From: JADJOY01 sp046331705 [NCBI: bacterium]
Lineage (GTDB): Bacteria > JADJOY01
DNA: 64,000 nucleotides
NCBI GenBank assembly: GCA_046331705.1
Contig: JAXLQJ010000007.1
Coordinates: 1-64,000 of the forward strand
Reading direction: 5' to 3'
Positions 18,703-27,515 of this stretch are shown piece after piece (positions within the stretch are counted from its first letter, which is position 1; every line of letters starts with the position of its first letter). Position numbers and translations under genes: made by a program. The notes below the pieces were generated by a model that was not told the DNA's origin, did no database searches, and worked only from the letters and a program-made list of their open reading frames with translations.

Positions 18703-19503
18703 TCATTTCCGTCCGGAGTTTCGGCGCGAGGTCACCCGCGTCAGCTCGCCGGATTGGATCAAGGCTGCGAGGGTCCGCTCGATCTCCTGGCCAAAGATCA
18801 CCGCGGCCGCCTCCAGCGCCTTCGGGCGAATGGCCGCCACCGCGCGCCCGATGTCGTCAGGGGTCTCCGCGCGTCCGAAGCCGCGGCCCGCGTGCTCGAC
18901 CAGGTAGTGGACCACCTCCTGGGCGGCGCGGGCGGTGTGCTTGCGGATGAGATCGGCCGCGTTCGACGCGACCTCGAGGTCGACGCCCGCCGCATCCAGC
19001 TCGAGGGCCAGCTTGAGCAACGCGGAGCTGCGCACCAGGAACGCGCCGTGCTCGCGCTCCACCACGCCGAGTCGCACCAGATCGCTCACCAGCCCGGGCC
19101 GATCGCGCCCCACCAGCTCGCGCAGCTCGTCCTCGCTCATCAGCCGCGGCGCGTCGTTGGCCCACGGGCGCGAGAGCTGCTCCTCGACCCCGAGCCACTC
19201 GCCGAGCTCGAGGTCGCCGCGATCCATCCGCGCCACCAGATCGCGGATCGCGCGAATCGTGAGGCCGCGGTCCTGAAGATCGGCGATCAGCTTGAGGCGC
19301 TCGACGTGGGTGTCGCTGTAGTACGCCGTGCGCCCGCGCATGCTCGGCCGCGGCAACGCACCCTTGGCTTGATAGAACCGGATCGTGCGGCTCGGAACGC
19401 GGGTGTGCGCTGCGAGCTCGTCGATGGTGTACTCGGCCGCGGCGGGCGTGGGCTCCGCCGCGGGCGGTTCCGGCTCCTCGATCTTGGTCTTCGACTTGGC
19501 CAT
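18703..19503 (-). CDS. MerR-family transcriptional regulator with a long effector domain
   Basis: A 266-residue regulator. The winged-helix DNA-binding domain (about residues 24-95) shows YTIDELAAHTRVPSRTIRFY and the following wing QAKGALPRPSMRGRTAYYSD, then RLKLIADLQDRGLTIRAIRD. The C-terminal 170 residues are helical and do not match a ligand-binding domain that I recognise; they lack a Cys metal site. It lies directly downstream of and in the same orientation as the desaturase gene, so it may autoregulate that unit, perhaps through the dyad at 20774-20819. The start is the ATG at 19501-19503. Confidence 0.85.
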   Translation of the reverse strand: MAKSKTKIEEPEPPAAEPTPAAAEYTIDELAAHTRVPSRTIRFYQAKGALPRPSMRGRTAYYSDTHVERLKLIADLQDRGLTIRAIRDLVARMDRGDLELGEWLGVEEQLSRPWANDAPRLMSEDELRELVGRDRPGLVSDLVRLGVVEREHGAFLVRSSALLKLALELDAAGVDLEVASNAADLIRKHTARAAQEVVHYLVEHAGRGFGRAETPDDIGRAVAAIRPKALEAAAVIFGQEIERTLAALIQSGELTRVTSRRNSGRK

Positions 19504-19535
19504 GACCGCATTATCGTCGACAACCGCGAGGGCGT

Positions 19536-20726
19536 TCACGCCGCCCCGAGCGCGACGTCGGCCGCGGCGAACGGCTGCGCGGCGCGGTCCGGGTGGCTGA
19601 GACGCGCGATCTGTCGCAGCGCCTTGGCGAGGGTGCGTCCCCAGGTATCCGTCTTGTAGCGGATGCCGTGGCGCTCGCACGCGGCGCGCACCTTGGGCGC
19701 GATCTCGCGGAGGCGATTGGTCGGAAAGCGCGGGAAGAGATGGTGCTCGATCTGCAGATCGAGGGCACCGCAGAGCATGGAGATCGGCAGCGGCACCTCG
19801 AAGTTGTTCGCGGACTCGACCTGCATCGCGTACCAGGCGCCTTGGCCGCGCGGGCGCGTGCCGTCCGGGTAGCTCGCGACGTCCTCGCCAACGTGGCCGC
19901 AGTAGATCGTCACCGCCGAGTACACGTCTCGCGCCGTGGCCGCGAGCCAGTTCCCCAGCATCACCTTCCAGAAGAACGGCCCGGCGAGCAGCGGAAAGAA
20001 CGCGTACTCCTTCAGGTAGTGCGGGAGGTACTTGCGCAGCGCCCGGCGGTGGGCGGTGAGCGCGGTCTTCCACGAGCGATCCGGCAGGAAGTCCATGCCG
20101 TCGGCGCGATCGTTGCCGAAGTAGAAGTCGTTGAGCCCGGTGAAGTGCAGGTTCATCAGGAACCCGAAGTTGGGCCACAGGAAGAACACCGTGAAGGGAA
20201 GCTGGGCGCGATGGTGTGCCCGAAACGGCGTGTGCTCGGTGAGCCGGACGGGTCCGAAGTGGATGTCGGGGTCCTTGCCGGCGATGTTCGTGTACGGGTG
20301 ATGACGACGATTGTGGCCCTCGTCCCAGGACTCCTCGTCGATCGGGACGTCCCAGCGGAAGCCCTTCGACTGGAAGCGCTCGGCGCCAGGGAGCCCGTCG
20401 AAGGCACCGTGGAGCGCCGTGTGGCCCACCTCGGTCGCCTGCAGCTGCTTGTGCAGCCACAGCGCGGTGACACCGGTGAGGAACGTGATCGGCTCGGGGC
20501 TCACGTGAATGAGCACGCGCCCGAGCACCTCCATGGCGCGCGAGAACGCATCCACCTTCTTCACGTAGCGGACGTCCTCGGCACCGAGCTTCGCCTCGAC
20601 CTCGCGGCGGATGGCTTCGATCTCGGCACCGAAGCGCTTGAGCGCTTCGGCCCGATCCGCGCCGCGGGCGGTGTGGGACGCGGAGGATGGTGCGTGGGTG
20701 GCTCGCGCCGTGTGTGCGACTGACAT
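19536..20726 (-). CDS. Membrane fatty-acid desaturase
   Basis: A di-iron membrane enzyme of about 396 residues with the three histidine boxes: HTALH (102-106), HNRRHH (138-143) and QIEHH (325-329). The QIEHH form is typical of front-end or sphingolipid-like acyl-lipid desaturases. Membrane segments surround boxes 1 and 2 and follow TVFFLWPNFGFLMN. It uses electrons and O2 to introduce a double bond in a membrane lipid or acyl chain. I chose the ATG at 20724-20726 because the longer frame would start inside the AT-rich operator-like element. Substrate and positional specificity are unknown. Confidence 0.9.
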   Translation of the reverse strand: MSVAHTARATHAPSSASHTARGADRAEALKRFGAEIEAIRREVEAKLGAEDVRYVKKVDAFSRAMEVLGRVLIHVSPEPITFLTGVTALWLHKQLQATEVGHTALHGAFDGLPGAERFQSKGFRWDVPIDEESWDEGHNRRHHPYTNIAGKDPDIHFGPVRLTEHTPFRAHHRAQLPFTVFFLWPNFGFLMNLHFTGLNDFYFGNDRADGMDFLPDRSWKTALTAHRRALRKYLPHYLKEYAFFPLLAGPFFWKVMLGNWLAATARDVYSAVTIYCGHVGEDVASYPDGTRPRGQGAWYAMQVESANNFEVPLPISMLCGALDLQIEHHLFPRFPTNRLREIAPKVRAACERHGIRYKTDTWGRTLAKALRQIARLSHPDRAAQPFAAADVALGAA

Positions 20727-20773
20727 TCGTGGCTCCGATACGATGGCACTCGCTGGAGGCGCATCGTGTGATG

Positions 20774-20819
20774 TGACAGTTAATGGTGACACTATTAATC
20801 GTGACACCACGAACTGTCA
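20774..20819. promoter_or_regulatory. AT-rich nested dyad: promoter/operator between desaturase and HAD genes
   Basis: A 46-base element whose ends are TGACAGTT (20774-20781) and AACTGTCA (20812-20819), a perfect 8-base inverted repeat. Inside are three direct GTGACA copies (20773, 20786, 20801), TTAAT/ATTAA arms, and CGTG-N4-CACG on the minus strand. Read toward the desaturase, TTGACA (ending at the outer arm) could be a -35 box, with the CGTG/CACG dyad in the spacer, the geometry expected of MerR-type promoters. The low GC of the patch stands out. The neighbouring MerR protein is the natural candidate ligand. Confidence 0.6.
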
Positions 20820-20873
20820 AGCTCGCGCCTCCCGCCGAGCCAGCGCCGCAACGCCTGCTACGCTCGGCGGCCC

Positions 20874-21557
20874 ATGCGTCCCGTTCGCCACGCGATCTTC
20901 GACCTCGACGGCCTGCTCCTCGACACCGAGAGCATCTACACGTCCGTCACCAACTCGATCCTCGCGCGCTTCGGCAAGCGTCTGCCGCCCGAGGTGAAGG
21001 CGCGGATGATGGGGCAGAAGAAGCTCGAGAGCGCCCGCATTCTCGTGGCCACGCTCGACCTGCCGATGACGCCCGAGGGCTATCTCGAGGAGCGCGCCCC
21101 CCTGCTCCTCGAGCGCTTCCCGGATTGCGCGGCGCTACCTGGCGCCGAATCCCTGGTGCGCCGTCTCGCCGGTGCAGGCGCGTCGGTCGCGCTGGCCACG
21201 GGATCCGATGCGGTGGAATTCGAGGCCAAGACCCGCCGCCATCGCGACTGGATCGATCTCGTCCGCACCCGGGTGCTCGGCGACGATCCGGCCGTGAAGC
21301 ACGGCAAGCCGGCACCGGACATCTTCCTCGAGACGGCGCGGCGACTCGGTGCCGAGCCGGCCGAGTGCTTGGTGTTCGAGGACGCCCCCAACGGCGCGCA
21401 GGCGGCGCTGGCGGCCGGCATGGCGGTGGTCGTGGTGCCCGGCGATCACGCGCCGCGCGACGCGTATCCCGAGGTCGACCAGGTGCTGGCGAGCCTCGCC
21501 GATTTCGACCCGCGACGCTGGGGCTTGCTCGACGCAAGCGAGCCCGGCGGCTCCTGA
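20874..21557 (+). CDS. HAD-superfamily phosphatase (beta-phosphoglucomutase / pseudouridine-5'-phosphatase-like)
   Basis: A 227-residue HAD hydrolase. Motif I is AIFDLDGLLLDTES (the nucleophile and acid Asps in DLDG). The cap helix region contains VKARMMGQKKLESARI, close to the GKK-type cap of pseudouridine-5'-phosphatase relatives; motif II is ALATGS, motif III includes KHGKPAPDIFLETA, and motif IV is CLVFEDAPNGAQAALAAG. It acts on a small phosphorylated metabolite in the cytoplasm. The substrate cannot be assigned from sequence. It is divergent from the desaturase across the operator-like element, so may share that regulation. Confidence 0.85.
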   Translation: MRPVRHAIFDLDGLLLDTESIYTSVTNSILARFGKRLPPEVKARMMGQKKLESARILVATLDLPMTPEGYLEERAPLLLERFPDCAALPGAESLVRRLAGAGASVALATGSDAVEFEAKTRRHRDWIDLVRTRVLGDDPAVKHGKPAPDIFLETARRLGAEPAECLVFEDAPNGAQAALAAGMAVVVVPGDHAPRDAYPEVDQVLASLADFDPRRWGLLDASEPGGS

Positions 21558-21572
21558 AACGCCGCCGGGCTC
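21540..21572. terminator. Perfect hairpin terminator between convergent genes
   Basis: GAGCCCGGCGGC (21540-21551) pairs with GCCGCCGGGCTC (21561-21572) across a 9-base loop, a 12-base-pair GC-rich stem covering the stop codon of the HAD gene. It faces the SPFH gene coming from the other direction, so it probably serves both. Confidence 0.75.
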
Positions 21573-21619
21573 TAACGCCGGCTCACGGCGCGCGATACCT
21601 CACGCGCGGGCCGATCCGA

Positions 21620-23701
21620 TCACGCCCCCATCGAGCGCGAGGCGGTGCCGCGATCCGTCGCCAGCGCTGTCCGGAGCTCCCTTCGCATCTCCTCCGCCTC
21701 GGGCGTCATCGGTGAGGCGGCACCGACGTCGAGACCCATCTTCTCGGCCAGCAGGAGCCCGAGCAGTCCCTCCAGGAAGTTCCCGCCGCCCAGCGGTGCC
21801 TTGCCGTCTCCGTTCGCCGCGGCGCCACCGCCCAGCAGGATTCGCGGCACGATGTCCACCCGCGCCTTCTCGATCGCCTCGGCGAAGCGGTTCATGACTT
21901 CCTTGGTGAGCTGGAAGCGCGGGCCGCCGTACGCGCGGACCTGCTCCTCGATCGCCATCGCCTGCGCGACACCCACGCGTGCGGCGCGCTCGGCCTCCGA
22001 CTCGGCCATGACGCGCACCTTGCGCGCCTCGCCCTCGCCCAGCCGGGCGATCTTCTCGGCTTCCGCCTGAGCCAGCGCCTGGATCTGCGCCGCCTGCTGC
22101 TGCGCGCGCGCCAGATCCGCCTTGCCCTGGTTGGTCTGTACCACGATCGAAAGCTCCGACTCGGTGATCGGCGTCTGCTGCTTGGCGCGCGCCTCCGCCT
22201 CACGCAGCTCGCGCTCCTTCACGGCCGCGGCCTCTTGGCGGCTATAGGTCTCGACCTGCTCGATCGCGACCTGACGCGAGCGCAGCTGGTTCAGGATCTG
22301 CTCGATCTGTCCGCCACCCTTGCCGGCGGTGGGCGTACCGATCAGCACCTCTTCGAGCTCCAGGTTGTAGTTCGCGAACTTCGACTTCATCTCCCGCGAC
22401 GCTTGATCCTGGATGGCGCTGCGGTCCTGCAGAAGCTGAATCAGGGTGCGAGTCTGCGCGATGTTCTTGAAGTACGCGGACACCATCGGGTCGAGGGTCT
22501 GCTCGACCAGCCGCTTGATGTCGCCGAAGCGCTGCACCACCAGCGGTGCCTTCTTGTAGTCGATGTGCACCACCACGGAGAGCGGCAGCGACGGCTCGAA
22601 CGCGTCCTTGGTGATGAGCGAGACCTCGGCGAGGTTTTCGTCGTAGTGATGGGCACCTACCTCGGATTTGTTCCACTTCAGGATGAAGTTGGTGGTCGGC
22701 ACCGGCAGCAGCTTCCCGGCGTACGTGTTGAACGGATACTTCCCCGGCAGCAGGGCGCGGCTCCACACGCCCTTCTGTCCTTCGACGACCAGCTCGCCGT
22801 GGGTGTAGTCGGTGCCGGAGAGGTCGGTGCCCGCCTCGCCGATGTACGACACCACCACGCCGACGTTGCCCACGTCGACCACGGTCTTGGGCACCAGCTC
22901 CACCGTCGCGAAGAGTCGGTTGATGTAGTACGTGCCTTCGACGAGCACCTGGTGCTGGCGGCCGCGCATGCCGTTGGCGCGCAGGAAGGCGCTGATGTCC
23001 TGGAAGTTGTTGTGGTAGGTGAGCGGGTCCTTGGCATCGTCACCCACCGTTGGCGCGATGATCTGGCCCGCGGGAAGCGAGAGCCCGTCGTGGACGGTGA
23101 CGATCCCGATGACGTCGTCGGCGCCCTTGATGACGACCGGGCGGAAGCCGTCGCGCTCGCGGATCATCGCCGCCATGCGCTCGAAGAGCTTCTGCTCGCC
23201 ATCGTCGAGCTGCAGCGCCGAGACACCCTCTTCGGTCAGGACCACGAACTGGGCCAGGTTCAGCGCGTAGGTGCCTTCGCGCAGGATGGTGCGCTGCGGT
23301 CCGCGCTGCCCGCCGAGGCGCAGGAACGCTTCCACGTCGTCGAAGTCCTTCGCCTTCTCGTTGCTCGCGAGGGTCTGGGTCGCGGGCAGCGCCGCGCCGT
23401 CGCGGGCGAACACGTACCCGATCTTGCCTTGGGGCACGGTGACCAGCGGCATGCGGTGCACCGCGTAGAAGATCGGCAGCAAGTAGTGGAGACCGCCGCG
23501 CAAGACCTCGGGCTGGAAGCCGGCCTCTCCACCGAGCGCGATCAATCCGCTCTCGATCGATCCCTTGCGGCTGATGCGCTTCTCGACGATGCCCACCTTC
23601 GAGTTCGGGATGTAGCGAATGCCGCCCACCAGGTAGAGGCCCACCACCGCTCCCAGCGTCACCAGGAACCAGTGGGCGATCACGAACGTCAACAAGGCCA
23701 T
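21620..23701 (-). CDS. SPFH/band-7 domain protein (flotillin-like), large
   Basis: A 693-residue membrane-anchored protein. One N-terminal membrane helix (LLTFVIAHWFLVTLGAVVGLY) is followed by a long beta-rich region (about 30-330) not seen in ordinary flotillins, then the SPFH core and a charged, Ala/Glu/Gln-rich coiled coil (about 490-600, with repeats such as AEARAKQQTPITESE, AQAEAEKIARLGEGEARKV). The C-terminus is Gly/Ala-rich (LLGGGAAANGDGKAPLGG). Relatives form membrane scaffolds. I do not know what this one organises. The internal spacing of the beta-rich region is unusual and could bind a partner. Confidence 0.85.
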   Translation of the reverse strand: MALLTFVIAHWFLVTLGAVVGLYLVGGIRYIPNSKVGIVEKRISRKGSIESGLIALGGEAGFQPEVLRGGLHYLLPIFYAVHRMPLVTVPQGKIGYVFARDGAALPATQTLASNEKAKDFDDVEAFLRLGGQRGPQRTILREGTYALNLAQFVVLTEEGVSALQLDDGEQKLFERMAAMIRERDGFRPVVIKGADDVIGIVTVHDGLSLPAGQIIAPTVGDDAKDPLTYHNNFQDISAFLRANGMRGRQHQVLVEGTYYINRLFATVELVPKTVVDVGNVGVVVSYIGEAGTDLSGTDYTHGELVVEGQKGVWSRALLPGKYPFNTYAGKLLPVPTTNFILKWNKSEVGAHHYDENLAEVSLITKDAFEPSLPLSVVVHIDYKKAPLVVQRFGDIKRLVEQTLDPMVSAYFKNIAQTRTLIQLLQDRSAIQDQASREMKSKFANYNLELEEVLIGTPTAGKGGGQIEQILNQLRSRQVAIEQVETYSRQEAAAVKERELREAEARAKQQTPITESELSIVVQTNQGKADLARAQQQAAQIQALAQAEAEKIARLGEGEARKVRVMAESEAERAARVGVAQAMAIEEQVRAYGGPRFQLTKEVMNRFAEAIEKARVDIVPRILLGGGAAANGDGKAPLGGGNFLEGLLGLLLAEKMGLDVGAASPMTPEAEEMRRELRTALATDRGTASRSMGA

Positions 23702-24194
23702 TCGACCCCTCCGTCGCGGCGCGCGCGCACGCCGGTCGAGATGACCGGCGACCGCGCTCCGTTTGGCTCGATGTGGATGATCAGCGCCCGGGCGCCGCGC
23801 GAGCGCGCCCGGTGCGGCGAGCCTCGCCGGCGAGCGATGCGCTCTTGCGCACGCACTCGTTAGCGGGCTCGCGCCGGCATGGATTCTACGGTTGCGGACC
23901 GAAGAGCGGGCGGCGGGCGACGCAACCGGGGAGGTCGCGCGCCGAATCAGCCGAGATCACGACTCGCGAAGCAGGTCGCATCGTCATCCCCCGCACCAAC
24001 TACGTGTAGCAACCATCGTAATCACGTCCCACGGGCGCGCAAGCACGCGCGCGCCGGCGAGGGCCCAAGCGCGCGCCACCGTTCGCGATCAAGCCGCTCT
24101 CGAGCGCCGCTTCCGCGGCGCCGGCGGGTGCGATTGCTCGAAGCGACGTGGCATGGGATACCTCTGCGATCCCGGGGAGAGGTCATGGGTCCGA
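23702..24194. other. Intergenic region, no gene seen
   Basis: About 490 bases between the divergent SPFH gene (minus) and the lipoprotein gene (plus). No supported coding region, tRNA, terminator or clear promoter is visible. An open frame covers part of it on the plus strand but ends in sequence without coding character. It presumably holds the promoters of both flanking genes. Confidence 0.5.
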
Positions 24195-26063
24195 ATGAAG
24201 ATTTTCGTTGCGATCCTGGGGTTGATCCTCTGCACCGCGTGTGAACCGGGCCAGCCCTCCGCGGGCATCCGCATCCCCTTCGCCACGGGGATCGCCTTCC
24301 CGGCCGAACCGCTCGGTCGTGGTCTCGCCAACCCCAAGGAAGTGATCGCGTCCGCAGACGGACGCATCGTGTGGGTGCTCGAGCGCGGAGCCGGGCGACT
24401 GGCGCGCATCGAGGTCGCGACGGGCACGCTCACGCGCCATCGCGCGCCGGATGGCCGGCCGATCACGCACCTGCGCGCGAGCGAGGACCGATCCACGCTG
24501 CTCGCGGTGTCCGGCGTTCCCGCCGGCGATCCGTCCGGGGCCTACACCTCGTTCGGCGCGAGCCCCGCGACGATCTGGCGCGTGGACGCGGCGAGCGGCG
24601 AGCTCACGCGCGTCTCCGACGTCGCGTCCGTGGCCGGCTTCTTCCTCGCGCTGGACGGCTCGACGTACCTCGACACCTCGCGCGGCATCGAGCGCGTCGC
24701 GATCGCGACCGGAGCGCGGGAGACGCTACAGGCGTGCGACGGTGCCATCGCCGAGCTCGTCGACCCGAGCGGCCGGTTCGTCGCCTGGCACACCACGCAC
24801 GACCCCGTCGGCATCCACGACAGCACGTACGAGGAGCTTCGCGTCTGCGATCGCGCCACTGGCACCACACGCACCACCGGTGTACCCGCACGCGAGCTGC
24901 TCTCCTTCGCTTGCGGCGGGCGCTGGCTCGTTCGTCCGGCCACGGGCTTTCCCGCCGACTCGCCCATCGAGCCCCATCGCTACGCGCTCTTCGACGTCTA
25001 CGATCCCGCCACGCTGGAGCGCGTCGCGAGCTACTCCACGGCGACGCCACCGGCGTTCACGGGCCCGATGGGACCCGTGACCACCGATGCGGCGTGCGAG
25101 CGCGCGTGGTTCGCGGTCCCCACGGCGGTGGTCGAGTACGCGCTCGCGACCCGCACGCTGACGTCGCTGGGCACCGCGGCCGGGCCGATCGGCGGCGTGC
25201 TCGCGCGTGACACGCCGTCCTCGCTCCTGGTGACGACCGACGAGGACGTCGGCGTTGGAGTGGAGGTGCTCGACCTCAGCACCGCCGAGCTCCAACCGGC
25301 GTGGTCGCGCCACTCGTTCGGAACCCCGAACGGAATGGCGTGGCGATCCGACGAGCGTGAGCTGGTGCTCGGGTTCTCCGCTCACTACCAGGACCTCTAC
25401 CCGGTCGAGATCTACGACTGGAGCGAGATCCAGCGCTACGCGCCGCTCACCGACGAGCTCGTCACCGGAGACTCCACTCGAGACACGGTCATCGGCGGCC
25501 TCGCCGCGTGCGATGCGAGCGGTGAGCTGCTCGCCTGGACGAAGCTCACCGACGGCGAGACGCCGGAGCTCGCGCACGTCGAGGGGACGACACTGGTTCG
25601 CGACCGGGCGGGTCCGGTTCGCACGGCAGCGGAAGACGTGGGCATCCCCGCGCCGTTGGTCGGACAGGGCATTCCCATGGTCGCGAGCGCTGACTGCCGC
25701 TCGGTGTACTTCCTGAACGGCGAAGTGGTGCGGCTCGATCGCGCGCGGAACGTGCTCCACTCGCTGGCGGCGGCCGGCGTGGTCGACGCCATGGCGCTCG
25801 ATCCCAGGCAGGACGCGCTGCTACTTCAAGACGGCGATGACCTGGCCGCGCTCGACCTGGTGAGCGGCGAGCGCTGGCCGATCGCGACCGGCGTCCCCCG
25901 CTCGCGCGCGCTCTTCGTCACGCCCGAGGGCCAGCTGGTGCTGGTGGGCGACGAGGAGCTGGCGATCGGCGTGATCGACCTGGTGAGCGGAGACGCGCGC
26001 CGCGTGTGGGAGGGACACGGCAAGCTCGGGCGGTGGTACCGGGACTTCGACGTCTTCCCGTGA
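24195..26063 (+). CDS. Probable lipoprotein with beta-propeller-like repeats, function unknown
   Basis: A 622-residue exported protein. The N-terminus MKIFVAILGLILCTAC looks like a lipoprotein signal with a non-ideal lipobox. The mature part consists of repeating segments of the form DGRIVWVLERG, RSTLLAVSGVP, GRWLVRPATG and DALLLQDGDDL, typical of six- or seven-bladed propellers (WD40/TolB-like), with repeated DPSGR/DAACER turns and several Cys. The ATG at 24195 was chosen because it gives the signal peptide; a longer frame begins 300 bases earlier without one. No enzymatic motif is seen. It might bind surface glycans or other proteins. Confidence 0.6.
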   Translation: MKIFVAILGLILCTACEPGQPSAGIRIPFATGIAFPAEPLGRGLANPKEVIASADGRIVWVLERGAGRLARIEVATGTLTRHRAPDGRPITHLRASEDRSTLLAVSGVPAGDPSGAYTSFGASPATIWRVDAASGELTRVSDVASVAGFFLALDGSTYLDTSRGIERVAIATGARETLQACDGAIAELVDPSGRFVAWHTTHDPVGIHDSTYEELRVCDRATGTTRTTGVPARELLSFACGGRWLVRPATGFPADSPIEPHRYALFDVYDPATLERVASYSTATPPAFTGPMGPVTTDAACERAWFAVPTAVVEYALATRTLTSLGTAAGPIGGVLARDTPSSLLVTTDEDVGVGVEVLDLSTAELQPAWSRHSFGTPNGMAWRSDERELVLGFSAHYQDLYPVEIYDWSEIQRYAPLTDELVTGDSTRDTVIGGLAACDASGELLAWTKLTDGETPELAHVEGTTLVRDRAGPVRTAAEDVGIPAPLVGQGIPMVASADCRSVYFLNGEVVRLDRARNVLHSLAAAGVVDAMALDPRQDALLLQDGDDLAALDLVSGERWPIATGVPRSRALFVTPEGQLVLVGDEELAIGVIDLVSGDARRVWEGHGKLGRWYRDFDVFP

Positions 26064-26125
26064 GCAGGAGCGCGATCCGCGAAGGGGTGGCGACGCCTGC
26101 GCGCGACGCATGTACCTTTCGTCCC

Positions 26126-27058
26126 ATGGACACCACCGTCACCCCCTCCCAGTCGGAACCGCGTCCCTCGTTGCTGAGCCGCGGGGGCTATGCGGGTGTG
26201 CTGCTCGCCGCCCTCTTGGCCACGGCGTTGCTGCTGCGCATGGGCTGGGCGGCTGGCTCCGCCACCGGCTCCGTGGTGTTCGTCACGGCGCTCGTCCTCG
26301 GCCTGCTCGAGGTCTGGTCACCCCACAGTGCCGCGTGGCGCTTGGAACGGCAGAGCTTCGTCGTCGACCTCACGCACACCCTCGTCACGGCGTACGTCGT
26401 GGCGCCAGCGGTGCGCGCGACCCTCGCGGTGGCGTTCGCGGATTTCGGCACGAAGCTCCTCTACGGCACGGGCACGACTCCCTGGCCACACCACTGGCCG
26501 CTGGTGCTGCAGGTGGCGCTGGCGGTGGTCATCGCCGATTTCGGGGCCTACTCGGCCCACCGATTCATGCACGCGACGCGCATTGGTTGGCGGATCCATT
26601 CGGTCCACCACTCGCCGCAGCGCCTCAACTTCCTGGCCTCGGCCCGGTCCCATCCGTTCAACGTGATTCTCACGTTCAGCGTCGAGAACGGCCCGCTCAT
26701 CCTGCTCGGCGTCTCACCGCAGGTGCTCGCGTTCTGGACGGTGATCAAGGCCGTGAACGGCTTGTTGCAGCACTGCAACGTGGAGCTGGCCGCGGGTCCG
26801 CTCAGCCGCGTGATGGCGACGCCGGAGGTCCACCGCTGGCACCACTCGGTGGTGCTCGACGAGTCGAACCGGAACTTCGGCAACACCACGATGCTGTGGG
26901 ATCAGCTCTTCGGCACGTATTTTCGGCCCACGGATCGTCGCCCGGGAACGACGGTCGGCGTCTCGGGCGCGCTGATCCCCGAGCGCTACCTTTCCCACCT
27001 GGCAACGCCGTTCCTGCTCGACCGCTTCGAGCGCGACGCGGTCGCCGTCACGCGCTGA
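26126..27058 (+). CDS. Sterol desaturase / fatty-acid hydroxylase superfamily membrane protein
   Basis: A 310-residue polytopic protein with about four membrane segments and the di-iron histidine clusters: HRFMH, HSVHH and HRWHH, plus NHxxx-type spacing in LLQHCNVELA. This superfamily includes C-4 sterol methyl oxidase, C-5 sterol desaturase, fatty-acid 2-hydroxylases and alkylglycerol monooxygenase; the sequence alone does not choose. The ATG at 26126 precedes a short polar tail and the first membrane helix. It is 62 bases after the lipoprotein gene. Whether it acts on a membrane lipid or on an imported sterol/isoprenoid substrate is an open question. Confidence 0.82.
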   Translation: MDTTVTPSQSEPRPSLLSRGGYAGVLLAALLATALLLRMGWAAGSATGSVVFVTALVLGLLEVWSPHSAAWRLERQSFVVDLTHTLVTAYVVAPAVRATLAVAFADFGTKLLYGTGTTPWPHHWPLVLQVALAVVIADFGAYSAHRFMHATRIGWRIHSVHHSPQRLNFLASARSHPFNVILTFSVENGPLILLGVSPQVLAFWTVIKAVNGLLQHCNVELAAGPLSRVMATPEVHRWHHSVVLDESNRNFGNTTMLWDQLFGTYFRPTDRRPGTTVGVSGALIPERYLSHLATPFLLDRFERDAVAVTR

Positions 27059-27096
27059 TCGCGCGACGGCGCCGACGAGGCGACCGGAACGCCCTG

Positions 27097-27114
27097 CTCG
27101 CTTCGCTCAGCGAG
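27097..27114. terminator. Possible hairpin terminator between convergent genes
   Basis: CTCGCT (27097-27102) and AGCGAG (27109-27114) form a six-base stem with a six-base loop, between the hydroxylase gene (plus) and the SnoaL-like gene (minus). It overlaps the last codons of the latter, so it is weakly supported. Confidence 0.3.
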
Positions 27115-27478
27115 AAGGAACGCTCAGGTAGTAGATGGTGATCGCGACCACCTGGCCGGCGGAGTCGCAGTCGAAGAGATCCATGGCGCGCTGGTCGGGG
27201 ATCGGCATTCCGAAGCCGTTGTCGGCCGGGAACGTTCCCAGCATCTGCTGCGCCACCGTGCTGCCGCCCACCAGCACCGGGCCATCCGCTGCGAGATGCG
27301 TCTTCGCGCGAAACACCGCGTTCTCGTAGAAACCGAGGACCAGGTCGCGGCCCTCGAAGACACCCATCGGGTGGTGAAGCACCACGTGCTCCGCGCAGAG
27401 CTCGCGCAGGGCGTCGAGGCTCTGCGCGTTGATCGCGGCCATGTAGCGTCCCGGCACCGCGGTTCGATCGACCGGCAT
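27107..27478 (-). CDS. SnoaL/NTF2-like small protein
   Basis: A 123-residue protein with an NTF2-like alpha+beta cone: GRYMAAINAQSLDALRELCA, then HHPMGVFEGRDLVLGFYENA, a beta hairpin at GPVLVGGSTVAQQML and a C-terminal strand VVAITIYYL. Members are ketosteroid isomerase-like or polyketide-cyclase-like enzymes, or pocket proteins with no catalysis. It sits 37 bases downstream of a P450 gene in the same orientation, so an enzymatic role in the same catabolic pathway is plausible. A second NTF2-like protein lies near the other P450 at 48.7 kb. Confidence 0.75.
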   Translation of the reverse strand: MPVDRTAVPGRYMAAINAQSLDALRELCAEHVVLHHPMGVFEGRDLVLGFYENAVFRAKTHLAADGPVLVGGSTVAQQMLGTFPADNGFGMPIPDQRAMDLFDCDSAGQVVAITIYYLSVPSR

Positions 27479-27515
27479 TCGTTCCTCCCGCCACTCGCCG
27501 TGGCGTGGCGAGCGC

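Noticed and set aside
18609-18705. The inverted repeat TGAGCGCCG/CGGCGCTCA between the ABC ATPase and MerR genes as a terminator.
   Set aside because: The arms are about 80 bases apart and both contain the genes' TGA stops, so the match is probably coincidental.
24031-24194. Extending the lipoprotein gene at 24195 to an upstream start.
   Set aside because: The longer frame would lose the signal peptide and begins in sequence with no coding character.
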